This document shows positions 21,370 to 33,099 of a stretch of DNA of 64,000 nt, one piece after another. The DNA comes from Nageia nagi (taxonomy: Eukaryota > Pinophyta): contig JBITNC010000001.1 of the NCBI GenBank assembly GCA_050084985.1, positions 125,240,001-125,304,000 on the forward strand. The letters are read 5' to 3'. Each line of letters opens with the position of its first letter. Position 1 is the stretch's first letter. The notes beneath the pieces were generated by a model, which saw only the letters and a list, made by a program, of their open reading frames with translations, had not been told where the DNA came from and did no database searches. The translations under genes and the position numbers were made by a program.

Positions 21370-21710
21370 TATTGTTTGTAATAAATCTAGTTATGTACAT
21401 AATGGAAAATGTAACTAAATGGAAATGAAGTAGATAATGAGAAATAGTTTGTTCCAATATATGTTAGTTTGAGATTGATGTAATACATTTACATTTGAAG
21501 AAATAAAAATGAGCATGCAATATATTGTGAAATGAAGATAATTAAAATGTTGAATTACATTGTAAGTAATCTAGTTTTGTACATAATGAAAAATGTAACT
21601 AAATGTAAAGTAAGTACATAATGAGACATAGTTTGTACCAATAAATGGTAGTTTGAGAATGATGTAATACATTTACATTTGAAGAAATGAAATTGAACAT
21701 GTAATAGAAA
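21370..21710. repeat. Diverged tandem repeat, about 190-bp period, AT-rich
   Basis: Two units share AAATGTAACTAAATG, AGTTTGAGAATGATGTAATAC (in variants) and CATTTACATTTGAAGAAAT at about 21400-21500 and 21590-21690. Shorter related words (AAATTTGAAATTTATATTTTTG) at 21050-21340 suggest a wider decayed array. The surrounding 20700-22330 is AT-rich without coding signal. Confidence 0.65.
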
Positions 21711-22539
21711 AATAAGTATTTGTTGATCTTCAAAGGTCACTTGCAAAAGTTTTTAAGTATACTAAAGATAATTGGAAATAAAATTTGTTTTAAAATATGA
21801 AAAAGAAATGAGTAAGATATTTGAAATGAATTTTTTTACTATGTAAACTATAATTTTTTGAATATAGAATAAAAAAATATATATAAAAATTGAATTGTTA
21901 CCTTGGAACCATACGTTTTGAGGAGAATCCATCATTTCTCTTTTGTTCATTTTCAAACTTTGTGTATGCTATGGATATTTTTTCTGTTACTCCATTCTTG
22001 CATAGGGTTGTAATTACTTTTTCATAATAATATTCTACTTGAGTAGGTTCATGTCAATTCACATATGCAATTTTACAAAATTAATCCATGAACAAGTTTA
22101 GAGGAATTTTCTTTGGTTTTGCATATTTTTAGATACCTAAAATGAGATATTGGAATGTTAGTTTTTCTTTTGTGAAGTATATTTTAATAATTCAAAGAAA
22201 TTATTATGTTTTGAAAAATATAGAAAGGAAAAATTTATATATTTCAAAAAATGTTAATGGAATTAAAAAAATAATTTCATGATTTCTTTAAATAAAGAAA
22301 GGCATATCTTATTTATAAATATTTGCATATAGAATATTCAGCATAGTAAACTGGAGTTTGCCATGTGGGATGATTGGAAAGTGACAACAAATGTTGCTCT
22401 TCTTTTTCTGACAACATACATGTATACCAAATTGGCATTCTTTCTAATATTTAAAAAGGGAAAGATGGTTGTATGTAAATACAATTTAATGCACATATTG
22501 TAGATATAGTTATGAAAGCTAGTCCTTACATTTAGTGTT

Positions 22540-22619
22540 GCTAATATCAATAGTTTCCCTTTCAATGTAAGTCCTTGTGATTTATGTATTATTAGCACCC
22601 ATGCCATTTTTAGTGGTAT
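22540..22619 (-). pseudogene. PIF1-like helicase motif remnant
   Basis: The minus-strand frame IPLKMAWVLIIHKSQGLTLK matches the C-terminal motif of PIF1-family helicases (PLxxAWAxTIHKSQGxTL), which plants have as host genes and within Helitrons. Similarity fades after ILAT, and no Walker A or other helicase motif was found nearby. Too short to say which source. Confidence 0.45.
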
Positions 22620-22944
22620 TTTTCATTGTCAACCATAAATTAAGTGTATATAATTTGAATTATTGATGTTTTAAGCCCAATTTATGGGACTCATCTTTAG
22701 AATTATTGAATAAAAAAAATAAAGTGTAACCTTCTTTTTTAAGTAGAGATAAGTAACACCCAATTTTATAAGATCAATTTCAACCCTCTATTACTATAAA
22801 ATACTAAAAATATAAATATTGTTAAACTCTACATAAGAATATATTTCCAACGATGTAAACAACATGAAAAATCAAATTAAAATGCAAAAGTTATGGCTAG
22901 TTTAGTATCATATTATTTTTCCTTCTATGTTTGTAAATTAGGTC

Positions 22945-23570
22945 AATAATAGGTAACCATGCCCTACTAATCTCAACACCTTGATCTCTATTAATATTAT
23001 TAGGGTTAATTTGAATTTCAATATCTTCTCTAATTCTTCATTCTTGGAATTTATCACATCTAGCCAAGACTTCAATCTTATCCATGAGTATGTGGTGTTT
23101 AGTCTTATCTACATGTTCAACAAGGGTAAATTTGATTATTCTATTATATTTTAAATCAACGTAATGTTCGTTAACTCTTTTATGTATTGACATACTTATT
23201 TCACTAATGTAACATGTTCCTTACTTACACATTATCTTATATACACTTATATGTTGTAAGGGTTCTACGTGGTCCTTCACAGATATGAACATGTTCTCTA
23301 ATTTATTGAGAGAAAGAAAAATGATCTTAATGTGTGCTTTTATTAATATTTTAGCTAAATTATCACTTAAAACCTTAATATAGGGAAGGTTGGATACACC
23401 TATGTATTAATTAGTATTATTATAGTCTAGTCTCTCATTTGTTTTTTCTCTTTCTATCTTATGCCATGCATGTCTAATATGTTTAGTAGAATAACCATTA
23501 TTCATTAGTGCTTTACTTAGATGCATTTTCTCCTTATGTATATGGTAATTATCTAACTTTTGCTACCCTA
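22945..23570 (-). pseudogene. Penelope-like element remnant: RT C-terminal part and GIY-YIG endonuclease
   Basis: Penelope-like retroelements join an RT to a GIY-YIG nuclease. On the minus strand, KALMNNGYSTKHI (about 23510) and LPYIKVLSDNLAKIL (about 23370) match the segment after the RT. Next come KLENMFISVKDHVEPLQH and then the endonuclease: SVYKIMCK (GIY position, about 23230), CYISEISMSIHKRVNEH (YIG position with S for G, about 23160-23210), FTLVEHVDKTKHH, and the typical C-terminal NRDQGVEISRAWLPII near 22945-22995. At least two stops interrupt it, and the GIY and YIG residues are altered, so it is inactive. The RT palm itself is missing; the right edge ends near 23580. GIY-YIG-bearing elements of this kind are rare in plants and have been reported in conifers. 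Confidence 0.75.
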
Positions 23571-23857
23571 AGGGAGTTTTTTTAGAAGGACATAAGGGTT
23601 AATCCTAATTTGGACACACATGGTGTTTTGGGTGATATTGGGTGGTATTTCATCAGGTCAATTTTGTGTGCTTTTGATTATGAGATGTCTCAAAGTGTGA
23701 TTGCTCACCCTGCACCTATTTTTAATGAGGCTAGGGTCATTCTAGCCTATGGATCTACTTATCATGGGAAGATAAGAGGGTGGAAACCCTTTACTATTTA
23801 TTTCACTCTCATTTGTCTATAGATTTAAGTATCCATAGGTACAAAGTAATTCTATGT

Positions 23858-24032
23858 ATTCATGATTTTGTTATTCCTTATGAGGATACCTATGCATCAT
23901 TTTTCTTATCATCAAATTCTATGTTGTTGGAAATGGATACTTGTTGGATTCAAATCCCAAGCAACACATAATTATAGTAACTTTTTATCAGGAGATTTTA
24001 ATGGTTCATGAATTCTTTAGGCTGGTTAAGAG
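23858..24032 (+). repeat. Repeat R, copy 1 (truncated by E2)
   Basis: This stretch matches 29590-29760 and 30475-30640 (shared CTTATGA(A/G)GA, TCAAATTCTATGTT, CACATAATTACA). The plus frame VIPYEDTYASFFLSSNSMLL is also conserved in the other copies. E2 begins at 24033. DNA between 23580 and 23858 has an open plus frame (23610-23822) with no recognisable domain. Confidence 0.7.
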
Positions 24033-25320
24033 TGTAAAGTTCTAAAAGAAACTCAAATAATAATTAATAATTTCAAACTAGTAAACCTTGATGTCAGGGC
24101 TAGGGCATAAATTTCAAGTATACAAACCCTTAATATTGCAACATTAAGGTTAGTACATCCATTTTAAGTTATTACAATGTAAATATGCCAATGTATAAGC
24201 TAGGGATTTAGTATTAAGTATTAATAATACCCAAATGGTAACATCTGTTTAATACAAGAATACATCAATAAATAACACTCTATAATACCAACATTTAGTA
24301 GTATAAAAATATATAAGCAATGGTAATATAATGATACATAAGATAAGTATACATAACAAAAAGTGTGAGATCTAATTCCCCAACAGATGTATGTATTATA
24401 TAAAATGATAACAATACAATATTAGACCCAATAAGGTTGATGTTGGCTCTAAGGATCCAACTAGGGCATAACTAAATGTATCTCACTATTGGAATGATAT
24501 CGAAACCATGGGACAATATGCTCCCTTTTAATTTGAATCCTCATGACTGAAGCATCCCTCCTCAAACCCTAGCTAACCATTGAAGGTAGTTCAATTATAC
24601 CTCAAAATACCACAGATGGGCATGGGTGTTGCCCCATTACTATAGATGACTAGGATCCCTCATCTTGAAAGCCCTCTAGATGTTGCACCTAGTGGATATG
24701 CTTAGAGCTACTAAGTATTCTTATCCTCTAGATGATATAAGTATAATAATAATTAGGTGTATCTAATAATGAGGCTCCAATGTTTATTTATAAACTTGCT
24801 CTATACATATCTCACCTAGGAGTCATCACCTTGCTCCTTTAATCTAATGTTGGCCTTATGGGGGTCTAAAATATCCAACATGGGTGCCTAGGGGTTAGCA
24901 TGCCAATGTGGGGGGCTTGGGTACATTAAGTACCAACATAAAGGTCTAGGAGTGCCACACATGCCCACTGTGGGTCAAGGTATCATGTATAGGATCCTAA
25001 TTTCAAATTGGGCCAAAATGGGGGTATGGGATACTCCCTTAAGTTTTTGCATGCATGTATTTATTAATCTAGTTATCTAAGTGTAATAATAGACCTTGGA
25101 TTCCCATAATTATGACTAGGATATTTAAGTACAATAATAACACCTAATCTAAGCTTGGGAGGGAGATGTCCCACTTGAGGCTCATAGTGGGGTCCATCGA
25201 TCCATTAAGTCTTCTATCCCAAGTCATAAATATGAAAGTACAAGGCATTAATAAAATATATTACAAGAGGAACCTATTATATTCAAAGATTAATTAGAAC
25301 TATGCAAAGGAGACATCACA
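24033..25320 (-). repeat. E2 3' LTR (1288 bp)
   Basis: Plus-strand limits are TGTAAAGTTC (24033) and ACATCACA (25320). It aligns along its length with 28380-29486 outside the replaced block. No frame of interest. Confidence 0.8.
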
Positions 25321-25336
25321 AATCCTCCCCTCTTGA
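25321..25336 (-). other. E2 polypurine tract
   Basis: The minus strand reads CAAGAGGGGAGGATT immediately before the LTR start TGTGATGTC. Confidence 0.7.
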
Positions 25337-26570
25337 ATTGCTTTCCCTCAACCAATGGTGGAAGATTGGAGCATATTATCTTCTAAATCCTTTAGTCCTA
25401 ATAAAAGTGGTTGGTGAAGGTGAAATGCAACTTCCATATTCTTTATCCAAGATGGTAATATGATGTAGATTACTAAATCATCATGCCCATGCATCAATGT
25501 AACTTGCAAACATGCTGGTTTACTATAACTATCATTACTCATCAACTGCTCCATGGTAGTTCTCATTATACATGAAGGTGTATGTGTATTAATATGGAGA
25601 TGTACTTTCAAGAACCTTAACAAAATAATAGATAAGTCAAAACAAGATAGGCTCTTGCTATTATATGAAGCCAATCCTCCCCCAAGAATAACATGGAATT
25701 CCATGCTTCCTAATCATGGGCTATGTATCCCAAGACTCCTTCACCTCTCAAGTGGTGTGTGAGATTACCACCTAATCCAACTTCAAGTGCACAAACTCTT
25801 CTAGGTCTAATATGGGTAGCCAACATCTCCTCATACCAACCATTAGCTGTTCAATTCCATTCAAAATGAATGTAAGAAGCCTAACCTCTCCAAAGCTCAA
25901 TGTGGGATGCTAAAAATTTCTAAAGCTCAACATGGGTTTCCTAGCTATCCTAAAGTTTAATGTGAATGAAAAATCTCTCTAAGGCTCAATATTTAATAGT
26001 GAGTCTCCTAGGTACCCAACATAGGATGTACACTATCTCCTAGGATCCACTTTTGATGACAAATCCTTCGATACCTAAGGTGAGGTGGAGATCCCTTCCA
26101 AGTCTTGATGTGGTATTCCTAGCTCCTCCAAGATCCAACATAGTCCCTTTGAGTTCTTTGGGTTGTAATAAGGGGTATAGAAGGTCCCCATATCCCTCAT
26201 CTCCTTTCGAATCTCCTCTTCTCTCAACATGACCCCATCTTTTGCTTCCTCCTTATTTTGACATCATTTAATTACCTCTAGCCACTTATTATCTACTTTG
26301 AATAATCATCTCTAATCCCCTGTAATGTGTGGGTCTTCTAATTGATCTCAAAACTCATAGTGATTTTTGCTTTTGGTGTAAAATCACCCAAATTGAATAA
26401 CCATTGTACTCCCAAGATAATGTGAGGATGCCCCTTAAGGGGTAGTTGTAGAAATCCTCCCTCACTATACAATTCTATAATCTCACATCAAACCTTCAAT
26501 AGTGTGATCTACATGTGACCTTACCATTGGTGTTAGAAAATTTTAATCCCTCAAACCCCTAGGTCTTTAG
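25337..26570 (-). other. E2 internal region without recognisable coding
   Basis: The stretch between the protease remnant and the polypurine tract is where pol would be. Minus-strand frames are short and I see no RT or integrase motif. Short words such as CCTAGCTACCC/CTCAATGTGGGATG recur loosely at 25790-26160, giving a patchy repetitive texture. Confidence 0.55.
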
Positions 26571-26574
26571 ATTT

Positions 26575-26633
26575 TCCATTTATAAAGCCTACATCTATGA
26601 AGTGGTGGGATGCTCCTGGATCAATCAAGATCA
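26575..26633 (-). pseudogene. E2 aspartic protease remnant
   Basis: The minus frame IDPGASHHFIDVGFING matches the Ty3 protease active-site block (usually D-S/T-G-A-S-H-x-F-I). The central residue is Pro here. Only this block is preserved. Confidence 0.65.
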
Positions 26634-26839
26634 TCACATCCTATCCTCATGCTTTCCCCATGATCTTTAACATGAGGTACTTCTTCACCCTGTGTAGTGG
26701 GCAATCATGCTCTCTAATGTGCCTTAGCCCAACGTGCCATCTTTTTTAGGGTTTCTACTCCAATCTCCTTATCTAAATCATTTAACTCATCCTCTAAAAA
26801 TACCTCTATGTAATACACCTATCCCTTGCATTAACAATG

Positions 26840-28310
26840 ATCCCTTGGCTCCCAACTCTTCTTGTAATAGAAGCACTTTCCCTCCTCTCTCAACTTCCTT
26901 CATGTGGTTGCATCCAACTAATTTGTTCAATATGGGGGAAAGGGTTTGACCTTTCTAGGCCCATATTTATTAGAAAAAGGCTTTTATGTGATTGGCCCTC
27001 TATACATATGCCCTCCTTGAGGGATTTCACCATTGGCTCTAGATCATAAGTAGCTTGAATTATATGATCAAGGTTCCTAGAAGAGGATACCTTGATGATT
27101 CCTTGCAATGGCTCCATGAAACCCTCAATGAAGAGGAATATCAACCTCTCCTCAAGAATGTGATGAATAATGACTGCAATCTTTTGAAACTCTATCATAT
27201 ACTCATCCATCACTCTATGTTGCCTTAATGATGTCAAATATTAGAAGTATTCATTCTCCTTCTTTCGATCAAACCTCTTGATTAACTGTTAGGAAAAATC
27301 ATCAAAGGAGGTGATGAGTGAATAACCCTATATATTCACTCCATGCTACCACCAATCTAGGGAGCACTCTCAAAATGCAAAGATGCAAAATGAATTGCAT
27401 ACTCCTCCATAATAGTAGGACTCAAGGTAAAATAAGTCATAGCTAATACAACCATGCTCTAGCTATTGTCTTCTTCCTTTCATACATTTATACTTTATCT
27501 TATTGATCTTTGCTATAGGCCCCTATTATCATTCCATGATCTATTTAGAGTATGCAGACTATGTGAATTTATCCCTTTCAACCTAGGATTTCCAAGTAGC
27601 CATTAAATTAATATCTCTTCTTAATCCTGGATCCAAAATGAAATACTCCCTAAGAATTTAATTCAACTCCAATGAACCAAGTACCCTATTCTTTGCTCTC
27701 TTCCCCAAACTTCTTCATGAATATAGGTTTGTATAAATTTGGGATGATAGACTACTCATCCATCCTACCAACATCCTCCTCCAAACACCTCCCTAGGAGA
27801 GGGTTTGTACCATACTTGATGTGAATAGGATCTAAAATATGTGGGCTTTGGATGCCCCATAGAGTCATGGTGAGTCATCTCCCAATATCTCAAACTATGG
27901 GACCTCCCCATGCTTAGCTCATGATCTACCCTATCCTCCTTATGAGGCTTCTCTCTATCATATTTGGTAGGAGTGGGAGGATAATCTATCTCTTAGGCTC
28001 CTCATGAACCCCCATATGTCTATTCATTTACTACCGTATGGTGGTAACAACTTTGATCATGCTATGAATGGTTGAAATGAGCTCATTAAACTTTAGTTTA
28101 GGGGTGGATTCTAGAATCAAAGTTGATCTCCTCCTCATGGTGACCCTCAATATGTCCCTCAACCCCTCTTCTTCCTTTTTGCATGTTCCTTCATTTTGCA
28201 CCTTATTTCTCCATTACTTGCGATCCTCCTCATGGATGGCCCTAGAAGGTCTCTCCTTAGTATATGACCTTTCACTTTTCCTAGCAAATGCCATCTCTAT
28301 TTGAGTGCTA
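26840..28310 (-). pseudogene. E2 gag, heavily interrupted
   Basis: A likely start (MAFARKSERSYTKERPSRAI) lies near 28290. The best-preserved part, 26890-27237, has the Retrotrans_gag pattern SLRQHRVMDEYMIEFQKIAV followed by EERLIFLFIEGFMEPLQGI. A zinc knuckle of the CFYCxxSWEPxHxC kind follows at 26840-26885, with the second Cys changed to Tyr. Stops are frequent between 27240 and 28250. The family forms retrotransposon particles; this copy cannot. Confidence 0.7.
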
Positions 28311-28364
28311 GATTTGGTGTGGTAATAATAAATTGTAGGTATCATACATAGTTTGGCTAGATCC

Positions 28365-28378
28365 AAGCTCTAATACCA
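28365..28378 (-). other. E2 primer binding site (initiator Met type)
   Basis: The minus strand reads TGGTATTAGAGCTT, one base off the common plant TGGTATCAGAGC complement of initiator tRNA-Met. Confidence 0.75.
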
Positions 28379-28379
28379 C

Positions 28380-29486
28380 TATAAAAGTCCAAATACAACC
28401 TAAAGCAATAATAACAAATTCAAACTAGTAAACCTTAATGTTAGGCCTAGGGCATCAATTTCAAGTAGATGAACCCTGATATTGCAATGTTAGAGTTAGG
28501 GCATCCACTTCAAGTTATTATAATGAAAATATGCTAATGTTAAAGCTAGGGCTTCAGTATCAAGCATTAACAATACCCAAATGGTAAGTCTCACCCATAC
28601 AAGCATACATTAATGAATAGTACTCTACAATACCACATCTGGCCAATGTAAACATATACAAGCAACAGTAATCCAATGATGAATATGATAAGTATACATA
28701 ACATAAACTATGAGATCCAATACCCAACAGATGTATGTATGATATAAAATTATAACAATATAATACCAAGCCCAATAGGGTTGATGTTGGCCTCCAAGGA
28801 GCCAACAGGGCATAATCAAATGTCTCTCACTACTAGAAAGATATCATAACTATGGGATATTATGCTCCCTCAAAATATAAATCCTCTCCACTAAAGGGGC
28901 CCTCCTCATACCCTGTACTACTACCAAAAGGATGATTTGCATCCTTTTTTATGTCTTAAAATATGAAAAATTAAAATCAACATTAATTTGCATCCTCCTA
29001 CGTTGACATGCATCATTTTATTTTTTTTCTATTTTTTCACTTTTTTTGATGTAAATTCCAAAGCAAATTTTGATGTGGGGAGTATGGGTACATTAAGTAT
29101 CAACATAAGGGTATAGGAGTACCACACATACCCATGTGGGTCAAGAGTACTTGTATGGGGTCTTGGTATCAAGATGGGCCAACATGAGGATATGGGAGCC
29201 TCCCTAAGGCTAGTGCATGCATGTAGGTATCTATCCATTCATCTAAGTGTAATAATAGACCTTGGGATTCCTACAATCATGACTAAGATCTCCAAGTACA
29301 ATAATAACACCTAATTTAGGCTTGGGAGTGAGACGCACCAGTTGGGTCTCATAAGGGGCTCTATTGACCCATTAAGTCTTCTATTCCAAGTCATAAACAT
29401 GAAGGTAAGAGGCATTAATAAAATATATTACAAGAGGAACCTATTAGATTCATGATTAATTACAACTTTACAAAGATTAATGATTA
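28380..29486 (-). repeat. E2 5' LTR with internal replacement
   Basis: It starts TATAAAAGTCC (expected TGTAAAAG, one substitution) and aligns with the left LTR to about 28900 and again from about 29067. The far end is diverged, so 29486 is approximate. Confidence 0.7.
28905..29066. mobile_element. CACTA-like fragment inside E2 LTR
   Basis: TACTACTACCAAAAGGATG followed by repeated TTTGCATC and CATCATTTTATTT words resembles the terminus and subterminal region at 8401 and 17760. It takes the place of about 330 bp found in the other LTR, so it is either a small insertion with loss of target DNA or a gene-conversion patch. Confidence 0.4.
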
Positions 29487-31032
29487 ACATTACTTTCCTC
29501 ATATGAATGAACATCACTAAGATGATGAATTCATCAAATCATAAGATTTACCTATTCTAATTTTAAAATTTGGGGGCCATGTCAGAGAATTATGGATTGT
29601 CATTTTTTATGAAGAGACCTATGCATTGTGTTTCTCCTCATCAAATTCTATGTTGTTACAAATGGACACCTACTGGGATTCAAATCCTAGGTAGCATATA
29701 ATTACAACAAATTTTCCTTGGAAGAGTTTAACAGTTTATGAATACTTAGGGCTAATTAAGGGCATCCAAGATTAAGGAGGGAAGCCTCATTCACTCTGGC
29801 CATCTATATAGAGGAAAATACAAATATTCATAAATGCTATCAAAATATCTATTGAAAAATGCTCAAACCTTATTGCATTGTGAAACATTTGATACATCTA
29901 CAAGGCATTATCCTATTCCCTAAGCTCTCTTCAACAAAATCAAGCTTATAAATATTTAGAAGACTGTAATATCAACATTACTATAAGCTTCCTAGAAGCA
30001 TATTTACAAAATATCCAACATGCCAAACTTCAAGACTCTAAGAAACATGAAAATCATGTTTGTTCTTCTTATCACATAGACTTTCTTAGCAAGGCATTCA
30101 AAGTGTTCAAAAGTTATTGCACAAGATAATAATTGCAATTAAGAGAAAAATATTTCTCATTATAGGTGTGTGGTATGTCTCATTAAGTAAGCAACCATAA
30201 TTGTTCTCTTAGGCACCAAATTCTATTGTTGCATTTCATTAAATTTATTAAATTCATTTTTGTTATCTTTTAATGATTTGAAAGTATGGAATAATGATTG
30301 GACTAGATAAGGGTGTTTGTTTCTCCATTGTGCTTAAAGGTTAAATATTAACATTAGACACATCCTGTACTTTTCTTATATGAATGAACATCACTAAGAT
30401 GATGAGTTCATCAAATTAAAAGATTTTTCTATTCTAATTTAAAATACTGGTGATCATGTTAGAGAATTATGGATTTTCATTCCTTATGAAGAAACCTCTA
30501 TAATGTTTTTCTCTTCATGAAATTCTATGTTATTGGAAATGGAAACCCACTAGGATTCAAAGCCTAGGTAGCACATAATTACAACAAACTTTCCTCAAGA
30601 GAGTTTAATGGTTAATGAATACTTTAGGTTGGTTAAGGGTATCCAAGATTCAAGAGGGAAACCTTATTCACTTTGGCCCTCTATATCTATAAAAATACAT
30701 ATATTGTAAAGGTTGTTAAAACATCTATTTAAGAGTGCTCAAACCTTCATGCATTGTAAACAATTTGATACATCTAAACCATATTATCCTATTCCCTAAG
30801 CTCTATTCAACAAAATCAAAGCTTATAAATATTTGGAAGATTGCAATATCAAAACTAATACAAGATTCTTGGAAGCATATTTACAAAATGGCCAACATGA
30901 TAAATTACAAGAGTCTAAGAAATATGAAAATTAAGTTTGTTCTTCTTGTTACATAGACTTTATACACAAGGTATTCAAAGAGCTCCAAAATTATTACAGA
31001 AGCCATTAATTATGCCAATGCTTGCTATTAGA
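29487..31032 (+). repeat. Repeat R, two tandem units (about 860 and 690 bp), formerly coding
   Basis: Unit 1 (29487-30340) and unit 2 (about 30341-31010) align well: both hold ATGAATGAACATCACTAAGATGATG-like, TCAAATTCTATGTT and CATATTTACAAAAT words. On the plus strand one frame runs from about 29600 to 30127 with few stops. Its end, KYLEDCNINITISFLEAYLQ then IDFLSKAFKVFKSYC, is matched at protein level in unit 2 (EDCNIKTNTRFLEAYLQNGQ). Conservation of the frame between units points to a former protein. I do not recognise the family. Confidence 0.55.
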
Positions 31033-31037
31033 CCATG
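31033..31037. repeat. E3 target site duplication (left)
   Basis: CCATG, equal to 36849-36853. Confidence 0.9.
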
Positions 31038-31645
31038 TGATCCAGATTTATGTAGGAACGCAATAGAATAAACATATAACCATAAATATGGAGATGCAAT
31101 GGAAATAACACTTCATTCCATTAATATCATAGAATGAAATTTGCTTATAGACAGAATGGAAATAAAACTAGCTAGTGCACTAGTAGCTATCTCTGAGGAG
31201 AGATGTTGCAACTACAGGCTTTTGCACTCTCCACTAAAATGAGGCTTGAAGGCCTATTTATTATTGAAAAATAATGGATAACCCTAAACATCCCAAAACC
31301 TAACCCTAGGAGATGAACCGCCAAAGCTATGGGCCCCATTTGGGTAAATTAGTGTTTCAACTTCCCAAGGACGTAACTTTTGCATACTATCTCTATTTGA
31401 CACACATGATACATCATTAGAAAGCTTATCTAAGGACTACAACTTTTTGGATGAATTTTATTTCATGAAATTCACTAGTGAAATGATACCTAGAAATGTC
31501 ATTTAGGGCCTTAAAATAGCTTCGAAAGTTCAGGACCCAAAAACTGCTAAAAATAGTAAGTTATGCTGAAACTAACAAATTGAAAGAGACAATGGTGGGG
31601 GCTCAAGTGGAATAGGTAGGTGGCCACCAATATCCACCTGGATCA
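31038..31645 (-). repeat. E3 3' LTR (608 bp)
   Basis: TGATCC at 31038 to GATCA at 31645; aligns with 36245-36848 and, in reverse, with the array LTRs. The minus strand just inside it (31646-31662) reads CTAAGGGGGGAGGAA, the polypurine tract. Confidence 0.9.
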
Positions 31646-31792
31646 TTCCTCCCCCCTTAGAAAGCAATGGTCCCCATTGCGTTAACTTCTTCCATGAGAT
31701 GAGGAAATTTTCTGCTGAACTTGGTCCTTGGTGAACCACTTTCCTTGGTGTAGGAGTTGGCCAACTTTGACAACCCAATACAGTTGGATCCT

Positions 31793-32980
31793 CTATTGGT
31801 GAGTGTTCTTGACTTGCATGTCCATGATACAATTAGTGTTTGCTTGTTCCATGTAGTCTAGGTTTAACTCTATTGGTGTGAGTTGTTCTACAATGTCCGA
31901 AGTATCTAGTAGAGGTGGGAAGTAAGGACGAAGGTGATCCACATTGAAGACTGGGTGCAATCCAAGGAATGGTGGAATTCCAAGCTTGAAAGCATTATTA
32001 CCTATAGCCTTGGTGATGGTGTATATCCCATATTGGAGTGGGAAAAGCTTTTGATTAGGTCTAATGAGGTGCTCCTTCTGCAAATGTAGCCATACTTTAT
32101 CTCCCACTTGGAAGTTGTGTGGCACCGGTGTTGATCATGGCATTGCTTGTACTTCACATTAGCCCTATCCAATATATCATGAACCTATTGGTATATGTGT
32201 TTAATGCACTTGATGAAGCTACTTGCTTTGTCAAATTCAGATTGGATGTGAGCTGAATTGGCCTAAGTGGCTACAAATGGCATGGCTACATCAATGGGAC
32301 ATAGTGGCTGGAATCCCAAGCCCACCTGAAAGGGGCTATGGCCAATTGAACTGTGGAGAGCCCTGTTATAACTATGTTGTACATAGGGGAGGCTCTCATC
32401 CCATGTTCATGGATGCTTGGAATTGTACATATGCAAAATGTGTACAATAATTCTATTAATGACCTCTTTCTGGCCATCTATTTGGGGATGGAAAGCTATG
32501 GACTTGGTGAGCTTTGTGTCCAACATTAACCAGAGGCTGGACCAAAATGTGCTGAGGAACCTGCTATCTCAATCTGAGATGATAGACTGTGGGATCCCAA
32601 AGTGCACCCATACTCATTCAAAGAAGAGTTTAGCAACGGCTTCTGCTATGATATTCTTCTTACAGGTAGCCATAATGGCCATCTTCAAGAATCTATCAAC
32701 GACCATAAAAACACAGTCATTACCATTCTTGGTAGAAGGTAGGCCCAACATGTAATCCATGGAGATGGACTTCCAAGGTTGACTAGGGGTGGGTAGTGGA
32801 GTATATAGGCCTTTCTTCTTGATGGTTGATTTGGAAATGGCATAAGCAGTGCAAGATCTAATGTACTTCTTGACATCCTTTTGAAGGTTCAGCCAATAGA
32901 AATACTTCTGTAGTATTGCTACTATTTTCTCGACCCCAAAATGCCCAACGAATCGATTATAGTGTGCTTCCCATATCATC
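31793..32980 (-). pseudogene. E3 integrase
   Basis: Integrase inserts the element copy into DNA. The zinc-binding part near 32840-32975 reads HYNRFVGHFGVEK, YFYWLNLQKDVKKYIRSC and TAYAISK, where the last zinc Cys has become Tyr. The core begins at SISMDYMLGLP (first Asp) and reads NDCVFMVVDRFLKMA; ORF 32614-32979 covers this part. The middle (32126-32613) is broken. The C-terminal part (31793-32125) has NFQVGDKVWLHLQKEH and the GPY/F-type block LQYGIYTITKAIGNNAFKL followed by HPVFNVDHLRPYFPP. No chromodomain is visible after it. Confidence 0.85.
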
Positions 32981-33099
32981 TTGGCATGCTCACTTGAAGG
33001 AACATAAAGGTGTCCTAGGTGACATAAAAGTGCATCTTAGAGTGAAAATTTGGAACTGGCATGCCCCCCAAGAGTGCCTTGTAAGTGTGGTCAAATTCT

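Larger units (their letters stand above)
24033..29486 (-). mobile_element. E2: non-autonomous LTR retrotransposon with gag and protease scrap only
   Basis: Two direct repeats, 24033-25320 and 28380-about 29486, flank a 3-kb internal region read on the minus strand. An initiator-Met type primer site (28365-28378) adjoins the right LTR and a polypurine tract (25321-25336) adjoins the left one, so the orientation is clear. Inside are a Ty3-type gag with a damaged zinc knuckle and a short protease remnant; RT, RNase H and integrase are absent. The right LTR has lost about 330 bp, replaced by about 160 bp of CACTA-like DNA (28905-29066). The right outer end is diverged, and I could not verify a target duplication; the DNA left of 24033 is repeat R. 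Confidence 0.78.

Noticed and set aside
23610-23822. Plus-strand 70-codon frame between the Penelope-like remnant and repeat R
   Set aside because: No recognisable motif, no homologue elsewhere in the window, and length within chance expectation.
24033-29486. E2 as a full autonomous element
   Set aside because: Only gag and a protease block could be read; no RT or integrase motif occurs in the 1.2 kb where pol should be.
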